Source: Mangrovimonas sp. TPBH4
GTDB taxonomy: Bacteria > Bacteroidota > Bacteroidia > Flavobacteriales > Flavobacteriaceae
Assembly: GCF_001280505.1 (NCBI RefSeq)
Contig: NZ_LBIO01000055.1
Location: 157,890-221,889, forward strand
DNA: 64,000 bases
Reading direction: 5' to 3'
Part shown: positions 35,177-45,199 of the stretch, piece after piece
Layout: the number at the start of each line of letters is the position of its first letter
How positions within the stretch are numbered: position 1 is the stretch's first letter
Position numbers and translations under genes: made by a program
Notes under the pieces: generated by a model
What the model was told of the DNA's origin: nothing
Database searches by the model: none
What the model saw: the letters and a program-made list of their open reading frames with translations, nothing else

Positions 35177-36080
35177 ACTTGAAGATGCCGTCATTCAAGA
35201 GGTGCTGTTGCCACCCGAATTTGGTTCTGTTCAATTGTTTGTAAAGCGTGAAGATAGAATTCACGAGCATGTTTCTGGCAATAAATACCGTAAGCTTTTA
35301 TATAATTTAAAAGCGGCCAAGGATGGGGGATTTGATACCTTGCTCACTTTTGGAGGAGCCTTTTCCAACCATATTGCCGCAGTTGCGGCTGCAGGACAAG
35401 CACAAGGATTTAAAACCATAGGGGTAATCAGGGGAGAAGAACTGACTTATAAAGTTGCCGATAACCCCACCTTAAAATTTGCTGAGGAATGTGGCATGCA
35501 ATTTCAGTTTGTCACCAGGGAGGATTATCGATACAAAACTTCCCCTGAGTTTATTCAGCAATTAGAAAGCAGATTTGGATCGTTCTATTTGGTTCCTGAA
35601 GGAGGAACCAATGATTTGGCGGTGAAAGGCTGTGAAGAAATTTTAAAGGACGTCCAAGAGGATTTTGATTATATCTGTTGTGCCGTGGGCACAGGCGGCA
35701 CTATTTCGGGTCTCATTAATGGCAGCACTTCAACCCAAAAGATTCTGGGATTTCCCGCCTTGAAAGGTGGTTTTTTGTCCAAGGATATTATTAAGTTTGC
35801 AAGAAATACAAACTGGTCGTTGATTGAGGATTACCATTTTGGAGGATACGCCAAAATAAATGAAGATTTAATCAGTTTTATTAATCAGTTTAAGAAAGAA
35901 TATCAAATTCCTTTAGATCCTGTTTACACAGGTAAAATGATGTATGGTATTTTGGATTTGTTCAAAAAAGGGTATTTCCCAGAGCCATCCAAAATATTGG
36001 CCGTCCATACGGGCGGTTTGCAGGGCATTGCAGGAATGAACATTAATTTAAAGCGAAAGCAATTACCGATAATAGATTAA
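35166..36080 (+). CDS. 1-aminocyclopropane-1-carboxylate deaminase / D-cysteine desulfhydrase family PLP enzyme
   Basis: The 304-residue PLP-dependent fold-type-II enzyme has the cofactor lysine in SGNKYRKLLYNL near residue 40, FGGAFSNHIAAVAAAG near 62 and the phosphate-binding CAVGTGGTISGLING near 180. The family covers ACC deaminase and D-cysteine desulfhydrase; which amino acid it uses here cannot be told. It is shorter than plant-associated ACC deaminases (about 340). It is part of a tight four-gene run ending in hemL. Confidence 0.85.
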   Translation: MKFKLEDAVIQEVLLPPEFGSVQLFVKREDRIHEHVSGNKYRKLLYNLKAAKDGGFDTLLTFGGAFSNHIAAVAAAGQAQGFKTIGVIRGEELTYKVADNPTLKFAEECGMQFQFVTREDYRYKTSPEFIQQLESRFGSFYLVPEGGTNDLAVKGCEEILKDVQEDFDYICCAVGTGGTISGLINGSTSTQKILGFPALKGGFLSKDIIKFARNTNWSLIEDYHFGGYAKINEDLISFINQFKKEYQIPLDPVYTGKMMYGILDLFKKGYFPEPSKILAVHTGGLQGIAGMNINLKRKQLPIID

Positions 36081-36087
36081 ATAGCAT

Positions 36088-36918
36088 ATGAAGCGCATAG
36101 TTTTAGTAGCCTTGACAGGAATGTTTTTAGTAGGATGTGGGTCCAAAAGGACTGTGGTTACCAAAAAGAAAGATGTACCACGAAGAACCGTTTCTGTTCA
36201 GGTGGATGTGAAACCTGAAGAGCCTAAAAGTTCTCAAGAAACCAGTACCAAGACTCCTCCTAAAACCTACGCCAGTGCTACCGAAGCTTACATAGCTAAT
36301 TTTAATGCCATTGCTATGGAAGAAATGCGTAAGTATAAAATTCCAGCAAGTATCACCTTGGCACAAGGTATTTTGGAATCTGGTTCCGGTCAAGCACGAT
36401 TGGCAGTGGAGGCCAATAACCATTTTGGTATCAAATGCCACGGATGGACAGGCCCAAAAATTTACCACGACGATGATGCCTCTCAGGAATGTTTTAGAAA
36501 GTATTCCCATGCGGAATCTTCTTTTGAAGACCATTCGGCGTTTTTGACGTCTAGAAGCCGCTATGCCAAATTGTTCGATTACAAACAGGACGATTATAAA
36601 TCTTGGGCAAGAGGATTGAGAGCAGCAGGTTATGCTACTGATAGAAAATATCCAGAGAAACTGATCAGTTTGATTGAACGTTACCAATTGTACAAATATG
36701 ATGAGCAAGTTCTTGGAAAAAGAGGGAGTTACACACCTCCAACCAAAGATGTTGTTGCAAGCAATGACAATGTTACTACACATGAGGTGGTAAAAGGGGA
36801 TACCTTGTATTCAATTTCCAAGCGTTATAATACAACTGTGGAATCCATCAGAGAACTGAATGGTATGAGAGGGAACGATTTAAGTATTGGTCAAATGTTA
36901 ATTATTAAAAATAACTAA
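36088..36918 (+). CDS. Lipoprotein with glucosaminidase and LysM domains
   Basis: A 276-residue exported lipoprotein with lipobox (MFLVGCGSK, Cys at residue 17). The glucosaminidase domain spans about 70-205 and shows the catalytic Glu in [16 protein letters not shown], then [11 protein letters not shown] and [13 protein letters not shown]-terminal LysM spans about 232-275 ([20 protein letters not shown]). It is expected to cleave the peptidoglycan glycan strand. Seven bp after the PLP gene and 2 bp before hemL. Confidence 0.92.
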   Translation: MKRIVLVALTGMFLVGCGSKRTVVTKKKDVPRRTVSVQVDVKPEEPKSSQETSTKTPPKTYASATEAYIANFNAIAMEEMRKYKIPASITLAQGILESGSGQARLAVEANNHFGIKCHGWTGPKIYHDDDASQECFRKYSHAESSFEDHSAFLTSRSRYAKLFDYKQDDYKSWARGLRAAGYATDRKYPEKLISLIERYQLYKYDEQVLGKRGSYTPPTKDVVASNDNVTTHEVVKGDTLYSISKRYNTTVESIRELNGMRGNDLSIGQMLIIKNN

Positions 36919-36920
36919 AG

Positions 36921-38210
36921 ATGTTATATCAACGAAGCAGTGCACTGTTCAAATTGGCGGAGGAAGTGATTCCTGGTGGGGTAAATTCCCCAGTAAGGGC
37001 TTTTAAAGCGGTAGGAGGAACACCAATTTTTGCCAAATCGGCCAAAGGTGCTTATGTATATGATGAAGATGACAATCGCTATATAGATTATATCAACTCT
37101 TGGGGGCCCATGATTTTAGGTCATGCACACCCTCCCGTAGTTGAAGCGGTTATTGAAAAAGCTAAAAAAGGGACTTCTTTTGGGATGCCAACAGAGATAG
37201 AAACTACGATTGCTGAATTGGCTGTTTCTATGGTGCCTAATATTGATAAAATCCGTTTTGTGAATTCGGGAACCGAAGCTTGTATGAGTGCCGTGCGTTT
37301 GGCGAGAGGGTTTACAGGAAAAGATAAGATTATAAAATTTGCAGGTTGCTACCACGGTCATAGTGATTCATTTTTGATCCAAGCAGGAAGTGGTGCTGTG
37401 ACTTTTGGAAGTCCTAACAGTCCAGGAGTAACGGAAGGAACTGCAAAAGATACCTTATTGGCAAAGTATAATGATATTGAAAATGTAAAAGCGCTTATTG
37501 AGGCCAATGCAGGAGAAATAGCTTGTATCATTTTGGAGCCTGTGGCTGGAAATATGGGCTGTGTGCCGCCAAGAGATAACTTCCTTCAAAAGTTGAGAGC
37601 GCTTTGTGATGAACATGCAATTCTGTTGATTTTTGATGAGGTCATGACTGGTTTTAGATTGGCCAAAGGAGGCGCTCAGGAATTATTCAATGTAGATGCC
37701 GATATCGTGTGTTTTGGAAAAGTAATTGGAGGTGGTTTGCCTGTAGGAGCTTTCGCTGCTAGAAACGAAATTATGAATTTCTTGGCACCGTTGGGAGCTG
37801 TTTATCAGGCAGGAACCTTAAGTGGAAACCCGCTGGCAATGGCAGCTGGTTTGGCCATGCTTTCCGAATTGAATGATACTCCAGAAATATTCATAAGATT
37901 AGAAGAAAAAACGGCCTATTTACATAAAGGGATAGCCGAAGTGTTGGAACAACATGAAATAGTGCATACCATCAATAGAGTGGGGTCTATGATTTCGGTT
38001 CATTTTGCGGAAGATGCTGTGGTAGATTTTGAATCCTCAGCGAAGGGCAATAATGATACGTTTAAGGCCTTTTTCCATGGAATGCTTAATGAAGGGGTGT
38101 ATATAGCGCCTAGTGCCTTTGAAACATGGTTTATTAGTGATGCGCTTTCTTATGAAGATTTGGATGCCACCATTAAAGCGGTAGACAAAGTAGCCGCAAC
38201 ATTAAAATAA
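36921..38210 (+). CDS. hemL: Glutamate-1-semialdehyde 2,1-aminomutase
   Basis: The 429-residue PLP enzyme converts glutamate-1-semialdehyde to 5-aminolevulinate in the C5 route to haem. Landmarks are [17 protein letters not shown] near residue 17, [18 protein letters not shown] near 110, [11 protein letters not shown] near 235 and the PLP lysine in [14 protein letters not shown] near 265. It is closed by a strong terminator. Confidence 0.96.
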   Translation: MLYQRSSALFKLAEEVIPGGVNSPVRAFKAVGGTPIFAKSAKGAYVYDEDDNRYIDYINSWGPMILGHAHPPVVEAVIEKAKKGTSFGMPTEIETTIAELAVSMVPNIDKIRFVNSGTEACMSAVRLARGFTGKDKIIKFAGCYHGHSDSFLIQAGSGAVTFGSPNSPGVTEGTAKDTLLAKYNDIENVKALIEANAGEIACIILEPVAGNMGCVPPRDNFLQKLRALCDEHAILLIFDEVMTGFRLAKGGAQELFNVDADIVCFGKVIGGGLPVGAFAARNEIMNFLAPLGAVYQAGTLSGNPLAMAAGLAMLSELNDTPEIFIRLEEKTAYLHKGIAEVLEQHEIVHTINRVGSMISVHFAEDAVVDFESSAKGNNDTFKAFFHGMLNEGVYIAPSAFETWFISDALSYEDLDATIKAVDKVAATLK

Positions 38211-38215
38211 AGTAT

Positions 38216-38248
38216 AAAAAAAGCGATTCTATTGGAATCGCTTTTTTT
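38216..38248. terminator. Terminator between hemL and the convergent Spy-like gene
   Basis: AGCGATTC (38222-38229) pairs with GAATCGCT (38235-38242). It is flanked by A and T runs that extend the stem and serve both strands. Confidence 0.88.
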
Positions 38249-38269
38249 ATAAATATTCTTGCTTGAAAA

Positions 38270-38596
38270 TTAATTAGCCGAGAGATTTTTATATTGGAAA
38301 TATTGATCTTCAGTTAAAATGGTTTTCATGGATTGGTCCAATTCTTTGTCAAGTTTTACTTTAGACTCCCAATTGGCTTTAAGATCCGCGCTAATTAATT
38401 GGTATTTGGTTTCGTAAGCTTTGTAAGCTTGGTATACCTCCTCAAGTGTATTGGTGTCGAACTTAATTACCTTTCTAAGGTTTTCAGCTTTTTCGGAAGC
38501 AATCTTGTTGATTTCAATAGTGTTCTGTGCACTAAGATTTTCAGTTCCCAAAAATAGGGCAGCCATAAAAAGGCAAAGTGTCATTATTTTTTTCAT
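38270..38596 (-). CDS. Small exported helical protein, Spy-like
   Basis: A 108-residue protein with a signal peptide (cut after LSAQ). The rest is helical and charged, and ends with ILTEDQYFQYKNLSAN, an LTxxQ motif as seen in Spy/CpxP-type periplasmic proteins. It is the second gene of a minus-strand pair with a longer relative at 38728-39180. Function unknown; a role in envelope protein quality control is only suggested by the motif. Confidence 0.68.
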   Translation of the reverse strand: MKKIMTLCLFMAALFLGTENLSAQNTIEINKIASEKAENLRKVIKFDTNTLEEVYQAYKAYETKYQLISADLKANWESKVKLDKELDQSMKTILTEDQYFQYKNLSAN

Positions 38597-38664
38597 AAGT
38601 TAAGTAGTGTTAGTTCTAAATTGAAAAGTCTAAAGTAATAAAAATTAAAATTTAAAAACAAACA

Positions 38665-38694
38665 AAAAGCATTGACTTTAAAATCAATGCTTTT
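38665..38694 (-). terminator. Terminator after the longer Spy-like gene
   Basis: AAAAGCATTGA (38665-38675) pairs with TCAATGCTTTT (38684-38694). The minus strand then runs into T residues. Confidence 0.8.
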
Positions 38695-38727
38695 CTACTA
38701 ATCAAAACTAATTAACCAACCAAAAAT

Positions 38728-39180
38728 TTATCTATTCTTAGGGGATTTCCCTTTTTGTCCTTTCATTTGTTTTTGATACTGGGCTCTTGTTTCTTCCCAT
38801 TTTTTATATTGTTCCTCTGTTAAAATGCTTTTTACTTTTCTTTTGTATTCAATTTGATGGTCCAACATTTCAATCTTTCTTGCTGCCATTTCATCGCTGG
38901 TAGGCTTTTCCGTCATATTTTTTCTGGCCTCCATTTTTGCTTTTTTATATTTAGCTTCTTCCAAGTTTATGGCCTGTAATTGCTTTTGTTGGGCATCGGT
39001 TAAATCTAGATCTAGGGTCATTCTTTTTGTGTGTATTTCAGCTGCCTGTTCGGGCGTTAAATCTTTTAGCATTTCCATGCGGTCTCCTCGATTTCCTCTT
39101 TGGGACTCTCTAGGGCCTTGTTGTGCGTTGACCTGAAAAGCGATTACTGTAAAGGCCATCATTAAAATTATTTTTTTCAT
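38728..39180 (-). CDS. Exported Spy/LTxxQ-motif protein
   Basis: A 150-residue protein with a signal peptide (MKKIILMMAFTVIAFQVNAQ). LTxxQ-type motifs appear as DLTPEQAAEIH, LDLTDAQQKQL and ILTEEQYKKWE. The chain is basic and helical with a Lys-rich end. Spy/CpxP relatives bind unfolded envelope proteins. Related by motif to the gene at 38270, from which it is separated by a terminator. Confidence 0.78.
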   Translation of the reverse strand: MKKIILMMAFTVIAFQVNAQQGPRESQRGNRGDRMEMLKDLTPEQAAEIHTKRMTLDLDLTDAQQKQLQAINLEEAKYKKAKMEARKNMTEKPTSDEMAARKIEMLDHQIEYKRKVKSILTEEQYKKWEETRAQYQKQMKGQKGKSPKNR

Positions 39181-39304
39181 GGTATCTTGATTTTGTGTTA
39201 CTCTGTTTCTAAGACCTTGTAATTGAAAAATGGTTTAATAAAGGTTTGAACTTTAACTAGTTGTTAACATTTTTGGGCTGTTACAAAGTATAGTGGGGCT
39301 TTTT

Positions 39305-39323
39305 TTGACAATGTTATTGTCAA
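39305..39323. promoter_or_regulatory. Palindrome TTGACAAT-GTT-ATTGTCAA in a divergent spacer
   Basis: An 8-bp perfect inverted repeat, 23 bp upstream of the -33 element of the M49-like gene and 124 bp upstream of the divergent Spy-like gene. It is placed as an activator or shared operator would be. The binding protein is unknown. Confidence 0.4.
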
Positions 39324-39346
39324 TGAAGAGCCAATTGCCAATTATG

Positions 39347-39377
39347 TTGAAAACTAATGTGTAAATAGCTAACTTTG
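39347..39377 (+). promoter_or_regulatory. Promoter of the M49-like gene
   Basis: TTG (39347-39349), 20 bp, TAACTTTG (39370-39377); fits the Bacteroidetes consensus. Confidence 0.6.
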
Positions 39378-39402
39378 GCAGTAAATAAATTCTCTAAACT
39401 AT

Positions 39403-41055
39403 ATGAAAAACATTGTTGCAATGTTGGCACTAATGGTGTTGGCAACCTCATGTAAAAATGAAAAAACTAAAGAAGAGGTAGTCTCAGAAGAACCTCAGGA
39501 AACCTCTCAGGTAGACATGACCAAAAAGTTAAACAAATATGTTTCGGTTAAACTTACTTCCGATTTTTCCAAGCTTACCGAAAACGAACGTAAAATGTTA
39601 CCTATTTTAATTCAGGCGGCTGAAAAGATGAACGATTTGTTTTGGTACGAAGCTTATGGAGATAAGGACGCTTTGCTTAATTCCATTTCCGATGCAGACA
39701 CTAAAACCTTTACTATTATCAATTATGGACCATGGGACCGCTTGGATGGAGACAAACCGTTTGTAGAAGGTGTCGGGGAGAAGCCTTTAGGGGCTAATTA
39801 TTATCCTAAGGATATGACTGCAGAAGAGTTTAAGGCTGCTGAGATTGAAGATAAAAACAGTATTTACAATTTTGTGCGTCGTGATGAGAACGGAAAACTA
39901 TATTCCATTCCTTACCACCAACAATTTGAAACGGAAGTTAAGGAAGTGGCCGCTTTATTGATGGAAGCCTCTGCTTTAGCGGAAGATGAAGGATTAAAGA
40001 AATACTTGGAGCTTAGAGCAAATGCACTTTTAACGGATGATTACCAGCCAAGTGATTTGGCTTGGATGGATATGAAATCAAATACTCTGGACATTGTAAT
40101 TGGTCCAATTGAAACTTATGAAGACAAGATGTTTGGAAACAAAGCGTCTCACGAAGGTTATGTGTTAATCAAAGATCAGGATTGGAGTGCAAAATTGGCG
40201 CGTTTTGCTAGCTTTTTACCAGAACTTCAAAAGAACTTGCCAGTGGAAGAGGCTTATAAAACAGAAACTGCAGGAACCGATAGCGACCTGAATGCTTATG
40301 ACGTGGTTTATTATGCAGGAGATTGTAATGCCGGTAGTAAAACTATTGCCATAAACTTACCAAATGATGAAGAAGTGCAATTGAAAAAGGGAACAAGACG
40401 CTTGCAGTTGAAAAATGCTATGCGTGCCAAATTTGATAAAATTTTAGTGCCTATTTCAGAAGTTTTGATTGACGAAAATCAACGTAATCATATTACGTTT
40501 GATGCCTTTTTTGCCAATACAATGTTCCATGAAGTGGCGCATGGTCTAGGTGTTAAAAACACGATTAATGGAAAAGGAACCGTTAGAGAGTCGCTTAAGG
40601 AATTGTCTAGTGCTTTGGAAGAAGGAAAGGCTGATGTTTTAGGCTTGTATATGGTTCAGCAATTGCATGAGAAAGGTGAAATTGATGGGGATATGAAAGA
40701 TTATATGACCACGTTTATGGCGAGTATTTTCCGTTCTGTGCGTTTTGGTGCGTCTTCTGCCCATGGTAAAGCAAACATGATCCGTTTCAATTTCTTTAAG
40801 GAAAAAGGTGCTTTCTCTAGATCTGAAGACGGAACTTATAAAGTGAACTACGATAACATGATTGTAGCCATGAAAGATTTGTCTGGTTTGATTTTGAAAC
40901 TTCAAGGTGACGGTGATTATGCTGGAGTAGAAACATTGGTAGCTGAAAAGGCAGCTATTTCAAATGAGCTTCAAAGTGATTTGGATAAATTGAGTGCTTC
41001 CAATATTCCTGTGGACGTTATTTACGAGCAAGGAACAGAGGTTTTAGGATTGTAG
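39403..41055 (+). CDS. M49-like (dipeptidyl-peptidase III-related) zinc hydrolase lipoprotein
   Basis: The 550-residue lipoprotein has a lipobox at MVLATSCKN. The zinc site reads HEVAHGLG near residue 380, with a third ligand in EEGKADVLGLY about 30 residues later, the arrangement of the M49/DPP III group. Unlike classic DPP III (HExxxH) the motif here is the shorter HExxH. Public entries of this family are sometimes called dihydrofolate reductase, which the sequence does not support. It probably cleaves peptides in the periplasm. Confidence 0.8.
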   Translation: MKNIVAMLALMVLATSCKNEKTKEEVVSEEPQETSQVDMTKKLNKYVSVKLTSDFSKLTENERKMLPILIQAAEKMNDLFWYEAYGDKDALLNSISDADTKTFTIINYGPWDRLDGDKPFVEGVGEKPLGANYYPKDMTAEEFKAAEIEDKNSIYNFVRRDENGKLYSIPYHQQFETEVKEVAALLMEASALAEDEGLKKYLELRANALLTDDYQPSDLAWMDMKSNTLDIVIGPIETYEDKMFGNKASHEGYVLIKDQDWSAKLARFASFLPELQKNLPVEEAYKTETAGTDSDLNAYDVVYYAGDCNAGSKTIAINLPNDEEVQLKKGTRRLQLKNAMRAKFDKILVPISEVLIDENQRNHITFDAFFANTMFHEVAHGLGVKNTINGKGTVRESLKELSSALEEGKADVLGLYMVQQLHEKGEIDGDMKDYMTTFMASIFRSVRFGASSAHGKANMIRFNFFKEKGAFSRSEDGTYKVNYDNMIVAMKDLSGLILKLQGDGDYAGVETLVAEKAAISNELQSDLDKLSASNIPVDVIYEQGTEVLGL

Positions 41056-41076
41056 AATACAATTTATATAAACACA

Positions 41077-41110
41077 AAAAAAGCTTCAGAAGTTATTCTG
41101 AAGCTTTTTT
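41077..41110. terminator. Bidirectional terminator
   Basis: AAAAAAGCTTCAGAA (41077-41091) pairs with TTCTGAAGCTTTTTT (41096-41110). It lies between convergent genes. Confidence 0.92.
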
Positions 41111-41130
41111 ATTTTGAAGATGTTCTTCGT

Positions 41131-43626
41131 TTACGATTGAGGATTCAAAATAGCATCGATACGCTCTAGGGCATCTTGTAAATGAATTCTGCTCAATTGG
41201 TCGTTGGTTCTGTTTAAACCAGATTTAACGGCACTTTCCAAAGACTTCAATTCAGCTCTTACAACCGCTCTAATATCCGATTGACTTGTAGTGACAGCCG
41301 TCGATTTTTGATAGCCTCCAAAGGTTGGTGCTTTCTTTTGGCTGTCGGCCGTCATCAAATAGGCTAACCTATCAATGTGGGCACGTTGTAAGTTGCGTCG
41401 GTAGGTTTCAATGGGCTTTCCGCTTTTCAACTCGCTCCAAACACCGTTTCTAAGGTCTTTCATCATGTCGGTTAAAGCGTAAGCCGAATTTCCATATAGT
41501 GTTTGTGTTTCAATTAAGCGTTGCATCCTTCCCAAACTTAAAATGTCGTCCAAGATATCAGATTGTAGTTTTCTGATACGCTCCACAGCTCCAGAATATT
41601 CTATTCTTCCAAAGATATCGGTGTCGATTAACCATTCAGGAGTTGCAAACAATTGCTCGTTCACAAATTTAAGGGCGTTCTTTTGGTGTTCCTTAGGAAC
41701 TGGAATGTACACGGGACCTTCTTGTTCTGAAGTTTTGTAGTATTCATAAATACCTCCAATATTAACGGACACATGGCCCATGTAGCGCTTAAACTGCGAT
41801 ACCACATGACCGTACATCTCATCCAAATCGGAATAATCCTCGCCTGGCTCTGAAGTCCATTTAATTAAGTTAGGAACTATTCTTTTTAAGTTTTTAATTC
41901 CGTATTCACTAGCCAAAATAGCATCGTCTCCCAAATCTTCTCGTTGAGAACTTGGGTCTACAATGTCACCCACTTGTTGGTGGCCGAAACGGTATAATGG
42001 ATCGCCTGCGTGCTCTAAAATCCATTGGTCTAAAGTTGCTTTTTCCTCTTCGGCAGTTTTGCCTAAGATTGGGCGGTACCCCCAAGAAATAGCGTATTTG
42101 TCATAGATTCCAATATTTGGCATCAAGGCTACATCGCCATCTTCAGGTTGTGCTACATAATTGAAACGCGCATAATCCATAATGGAAGGAGCAGTGCTGT
42201 ATTTTTTTGTGAACTCTGGGTCTCTCAGTTTTTCAACCGGATAGGCAACACTACTGGCCCAGTTGTGAGGTAATCCTAAGGTGTGCCCAACTTCGTGAGA
42301 AGATACAAAACGGATCAAACGCCCCATGACTTCATCCTTAAATTCTGGAGACTGGGCGTCTGGATTGATGGCAGCTGTTTGTACAAAAAACCAGCCTCTC
42401 AATAAGGACATCACATTGTGGTACCAGTTAATGTCGCTTTCCAAAATTTCACCGGTTCTTGGGTCGCTTACGTGTGGTCCGTTGGCATTTGGAATAGGGG
42501 AGGCCAAGTAGCGCACCACAGAATAACGAACGTCCTCAGGACTCCACTCTGGGTCTTCTTCTGGAGTTGGAGGGTCTTTGGCTATGATGGCATTTTTAAA
42601 ACCGGCGGCTTCAAAGGCTACTTGCCAATCTTCAATCCCTTGCTTGATGTATTTTCTCCATTTTTCTGGAGTGGCACGATCTATATAGTATACAATTTGC
42701 TTTTTAGGCTCCACTAATTCACCTCGTTTAAACTTTTCGATGTCTTCATCTTTAACCTCTAATCTCCAACGGTCTAAAAACTCAACTTCTTTACTTCTTT
42801 GTGCTTCCAGGCCGTAATCGGTTTGTGAAGTAGTAAACCAACCCACACGCTCGTCGAAATAACGACGTTTCATTGGAATTTCAGGGAGTAAAATCATAGA
42901 GTTGCTCAACTCAATAGAAATGGTTCCCGTAGTGGAATTGGAAGGAGGGTTCCCTGCATTATAGGTTTTTACATGTCTTACTTCTACATTTTGAGGGTAA
43001 CTTTTAACGCTTTCAATAAAGGATTTATCGCTTTCCAATCTTGTGACCTTATAGCGTTTTCTAGTGCCTTCAGGAAGCCCGATGGCTTTTACATCTTTTT
43101 CAAATAGATCAGTGACATCAATCACGGTTGAGGTAGAATCCTTACCAATAGTTTTTATAGGAAAGGTGTAAAGGACCGGTTCGAAATTGGAATTTACCAC
43201 CGCTTCGTGTACCGGTAACGAATCTTCTGCTACCACGTTATAGGAAACCACGCGTAGCAATACTTTTTTGTCCTTTTTTTGCCAGCGTAACACCTGCTCA
43301 TTCTGCTTGCCGCCGCCAAAGCCTAATCCACTGGCGGTTTTTGCAATACGGGTTACCATAAGCATTTCACGTTCGAACAGAGAGTCTGGAATTTCATAAA
43401 AATAGCTTTCGTCTATTTTATGGACAGTAAAAAGACCTTTGTCAGTTTTAGCACTGCTTGTAATTACTTTATCATATGGTTTCAAGTCTCCATTAGATTT
43501 CTCTGGAGACGATACTGGCCCAGAAGATACTGTGGCCTTGGATTTACTAGCTTCTTTTGTGGAGGAACATGTCATGACCATGAAGGCCGACACCACTGGA
43601 AGTAGTTTTAGGTAAAAATTTCTCAA
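41131..43626 (-). CDS. Large zinc-dependent metalloprotease lipoprotein (DUF5117/DUF5118 type)
   Basis: The 831-residue lipoprotein has a lipobox at FMVMTCSST. The extended metzincin-type zinc site SSHEVGHTLGLPHNW lies near residue 440. The N-terminal half has DUF5118/DUF5117 features (LFEREMLMVTRIAKTASGLG, RRYFDERVGWFT). APSIMDYARFNY supplies the Met-turn-like segment after the zinc site. It is probably an outer-membrane-anchored protease; substrate unknown. It is a single gene, convergent with the M49-like gene. Confidence 0.85.
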   Translation of the reverse strand: MRNFYLKLLPVVSAFMVMTCSSTKEASKSKATVSSGPVSSPEKSNGDLKPYDKVITSSAKTDKGLFTVHKIDESYFYEIPDSLFEREMLMVTRIAKTASGLGFGGGKQNEQVLRWQKKDKKVLLRVVSYNVVAEDSLPVHEAVVNSNFEPVLYTFPIKTIGKDSTSTVIDVTDLFEKDVKAIGLPEGTRKRYKVTRLESDKSFIESVKSYPQNVEVRHVKTYNAGNPPSNSTTGTISIELSNSMILLPEIPMKRRYFDERVGWFTTSQTDYGLEAQRSKEVEFLDRWRLEVKDEDIEKFKRGELVEPKKQIVYYIDRATPEKWRKYIKQGIEDWQVAFEAAGFKNAIIAKDPPTPEEDPEWSPEDVRYSVVRYLASPIPNANGPHVSDPRTGEILESDINWYHNVMSLLRGWFFVQTAAINPDAQSPEFKDEVMGRLIRFVSSHEVGHTLGLPHNWASSVAYPVEKLRDPEFTKKYSTAPSIMDYARFNYVAQPEDGDVALMPNIGIYDKYAISWGYRPILGKTAEEEKATLDQWILEHAGDPLYRFGHQQVGDIVDPSSQREDLGDDAILASEYGIKNLKRIVPNLIKWTSEPGEDYSDLDEMYGHVVSQFKRYMGHVSVNIGGIYEYYKTSEQEGPVYIPVPKEHQKNALKFVNEQLFATPEWLIDTDIFGRIEYSGAVERIRKLQSDILDDILSLGRMQRLIETQTLYGNSAYALTDMMKDLRNGVWSELKSGKPIETYRRNLQRAHIDRLAYLMTADSQKKAPTFGGYQKSTAVTTSQSDIRAVVRAELKSLESAVKSGLNRTNDQLSRIHLQDALERIDAILNPQS

Positions 43627-43764
43627 AATATAGCTGTTTTAAATTGATTGCGTGAAAATAAGGATAAGCGTATAAAGTGTTAAATGCCAATAGGGTTTTA
43701 ATATTTTTTTAACGGTCGAAAATTTCGGTTTTTTAAAAGGTTTAAGTCTAATTGAATTCAAAAA

Positions 43765-45027
43765 TTACTCCATGGATTCCAAATATGGGATAATAAGGTC
43801 CAATGCCTCTTGGTGAGGAAATGATACTCCTATGTAAGGCATGCTATATTCAGGTATGGAAGAAGGTAATCTCGTCATAATGCTGTATCGGTAATCGTAA
43901 ATTCCGGTGTCATCAAAAGGAGTTTCATAGCGAAGATCCATGGCTTCAAAAAAGTTGACATTGTGATAGGTCCCAGGAGAGTGGCAATGCGCGCAGTTTA
44001 CATCGAAATAAGCTTTCACACGATCTTCTGTGGAATAATTGGTGTCGGTCCAATCTATTAGTTGTGCTATTTCTGAAGTTGAAGGAGCTCCTGTTAATAA
44101 ACCTTGGGATATCATAGTTTGTAATTGATTGTTGCCTGCTACATCAAAATTCATGCTTCGGAGTTTTGGGCCAATCGGGGTGATATCCTCATAGGTTTTA
44201 TGGCACATCACACAATCTGTTCCCGCCGGAACTTTATAATTGATATTTTGAGTGGTTCCATTTAAGTCAATCCAACTTATTGGAAGTTCGAGGCCATTTT
44301 CATCTAGGGAGGCATCGGTTTGATTTTCATTCCAAATGTAATTTCCAGTTAGCCATTCCCCATTTGTTTTAATGAGCACCCGAGTTTCAATGATCTGTTT
44401 TCCCAAAGATTCATCGGTTTCATTGTTGTGGTAATAAAAGGTTTTGGCTAGAACTGTGTTGTCTGGAAATATTGGTAGACCGTCACCGTCATAGGTCATT
44501 GTTTCTCCTTGAGGTAATGCTATTAAGCGTTGTTTGTGGGCGTAATCTGTATAGAGTCTAGTGTTCAAATCATATTCAAATGTATACATACTAGGTTCTA
44601 GATTTTGCAAAGGGCCTGAGTACAGGTTTAGTTCGGATAAAGTGGGCTTAAACTGTGCAACTACCAAGGGAGGCAAGGTAGTGAAGCTTTTTAAAGCTGT
44701 GCGTAAACTTATGTTGTCTTCAGAACATACAGCTTCCAAATAATAGTCATAAGTAGTATTGGCTTGTAGATTGGAGAGCGTTACCGATGGGCTGTTGGAA
44801 GTTGAAATTGTTCCGGTGCCGGTTTCAAAACCACTTGGGCCATATTCAATTTTAAAAGAGGAATTCTCGTTTGGATTGCTCCATTGCAGTGTCACACTGT
44901 TGTGGGTGAGATTCGCTTCGGTAAGGTTTGTAGGTTGTATACATTCTGCCACAGTTATGGAATCATCATCTTTATTACAGGAAACACACAAAATGACAAA
45001 AACCATTAAAAGAGAACACTTTTTCAT
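43765..45027 (-). CDS. Lipoprotein with fibronectin type III domain and two haem-binding CxxCH motifs
   Basis: A 420-residue lipoprotein (lipobox VILCVSCNK). The N-terminal Fn3 domain spans about 30-118 (PTNLTEANLTHNSVTLQWSN). The C-terminal half carries CVMCH near residue 275 and CAHCH near 350, both c-type haem attachment sites. It resembles the SO2930 family of diheme proteins. A role in extracytoplasmic electron transfer is inferred. It is flanked by gaps and no redox partner is encoded next to it. Confidence 0.78.
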   Translation of the reverse strand: MKKCSLLMVFVILCVSCNKDDDSITVAECIQPTNLTEANLTHNSVTLQWSNPNENSSFKIEYGPSGFETGTGTISTSNSPSVTLSNLQANTTYDYYLEAVCSEDNISLRTALKSFTTLPPLVVAQFKPTLSELNLYSGPLQNLEPSMYTFEYDLNTRLYTDYAHKQRLIALPQGETMTYDGDGLPIFPDNTVLAKTFYYHNNETDESLGKQIIETRVLIKTNGEWLTGNYIWNENQTDASLDENGLELPISWIDLNGTTQNINYKVPAGTDCVMCHKTYEDITPIGPKLRSMNFDVAGNNQLQTMISQGLLTGAPSTSEIAQLIDWTDTNYSTEDRVKAYFDVNCAHCHSPGTYHNVNFFEAMDLRYETPFDDTGIYDYRYSIMTRLPSSIPEYSMPYIGVSFPHQEALDLIIPYLESME

Positions 45028-45199
45028 GGATTTGGTTTTAAATTACTGATTAATAGCTGTTACTAATGTAATGAAAATGTTGTTTAGGAGGCTAACTTAT
45101 CGATGTGTAGTTATTTTTTTACTATATATGGAAGTGGGGTAATGCATTGGATTGAAATAGGCTTGGTCTCAATAGAGAGTTCCTGCCTTAGGGGTATAA

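Noticed and set aside
36127..36783. Long minus-strand frame (218 codons) antisense to the LysM glucosaminidase gene
   Set aside because: It is fully covered by a clear gene on the other strand, and its product is rich in Cys, Phe and Ser with no motif.
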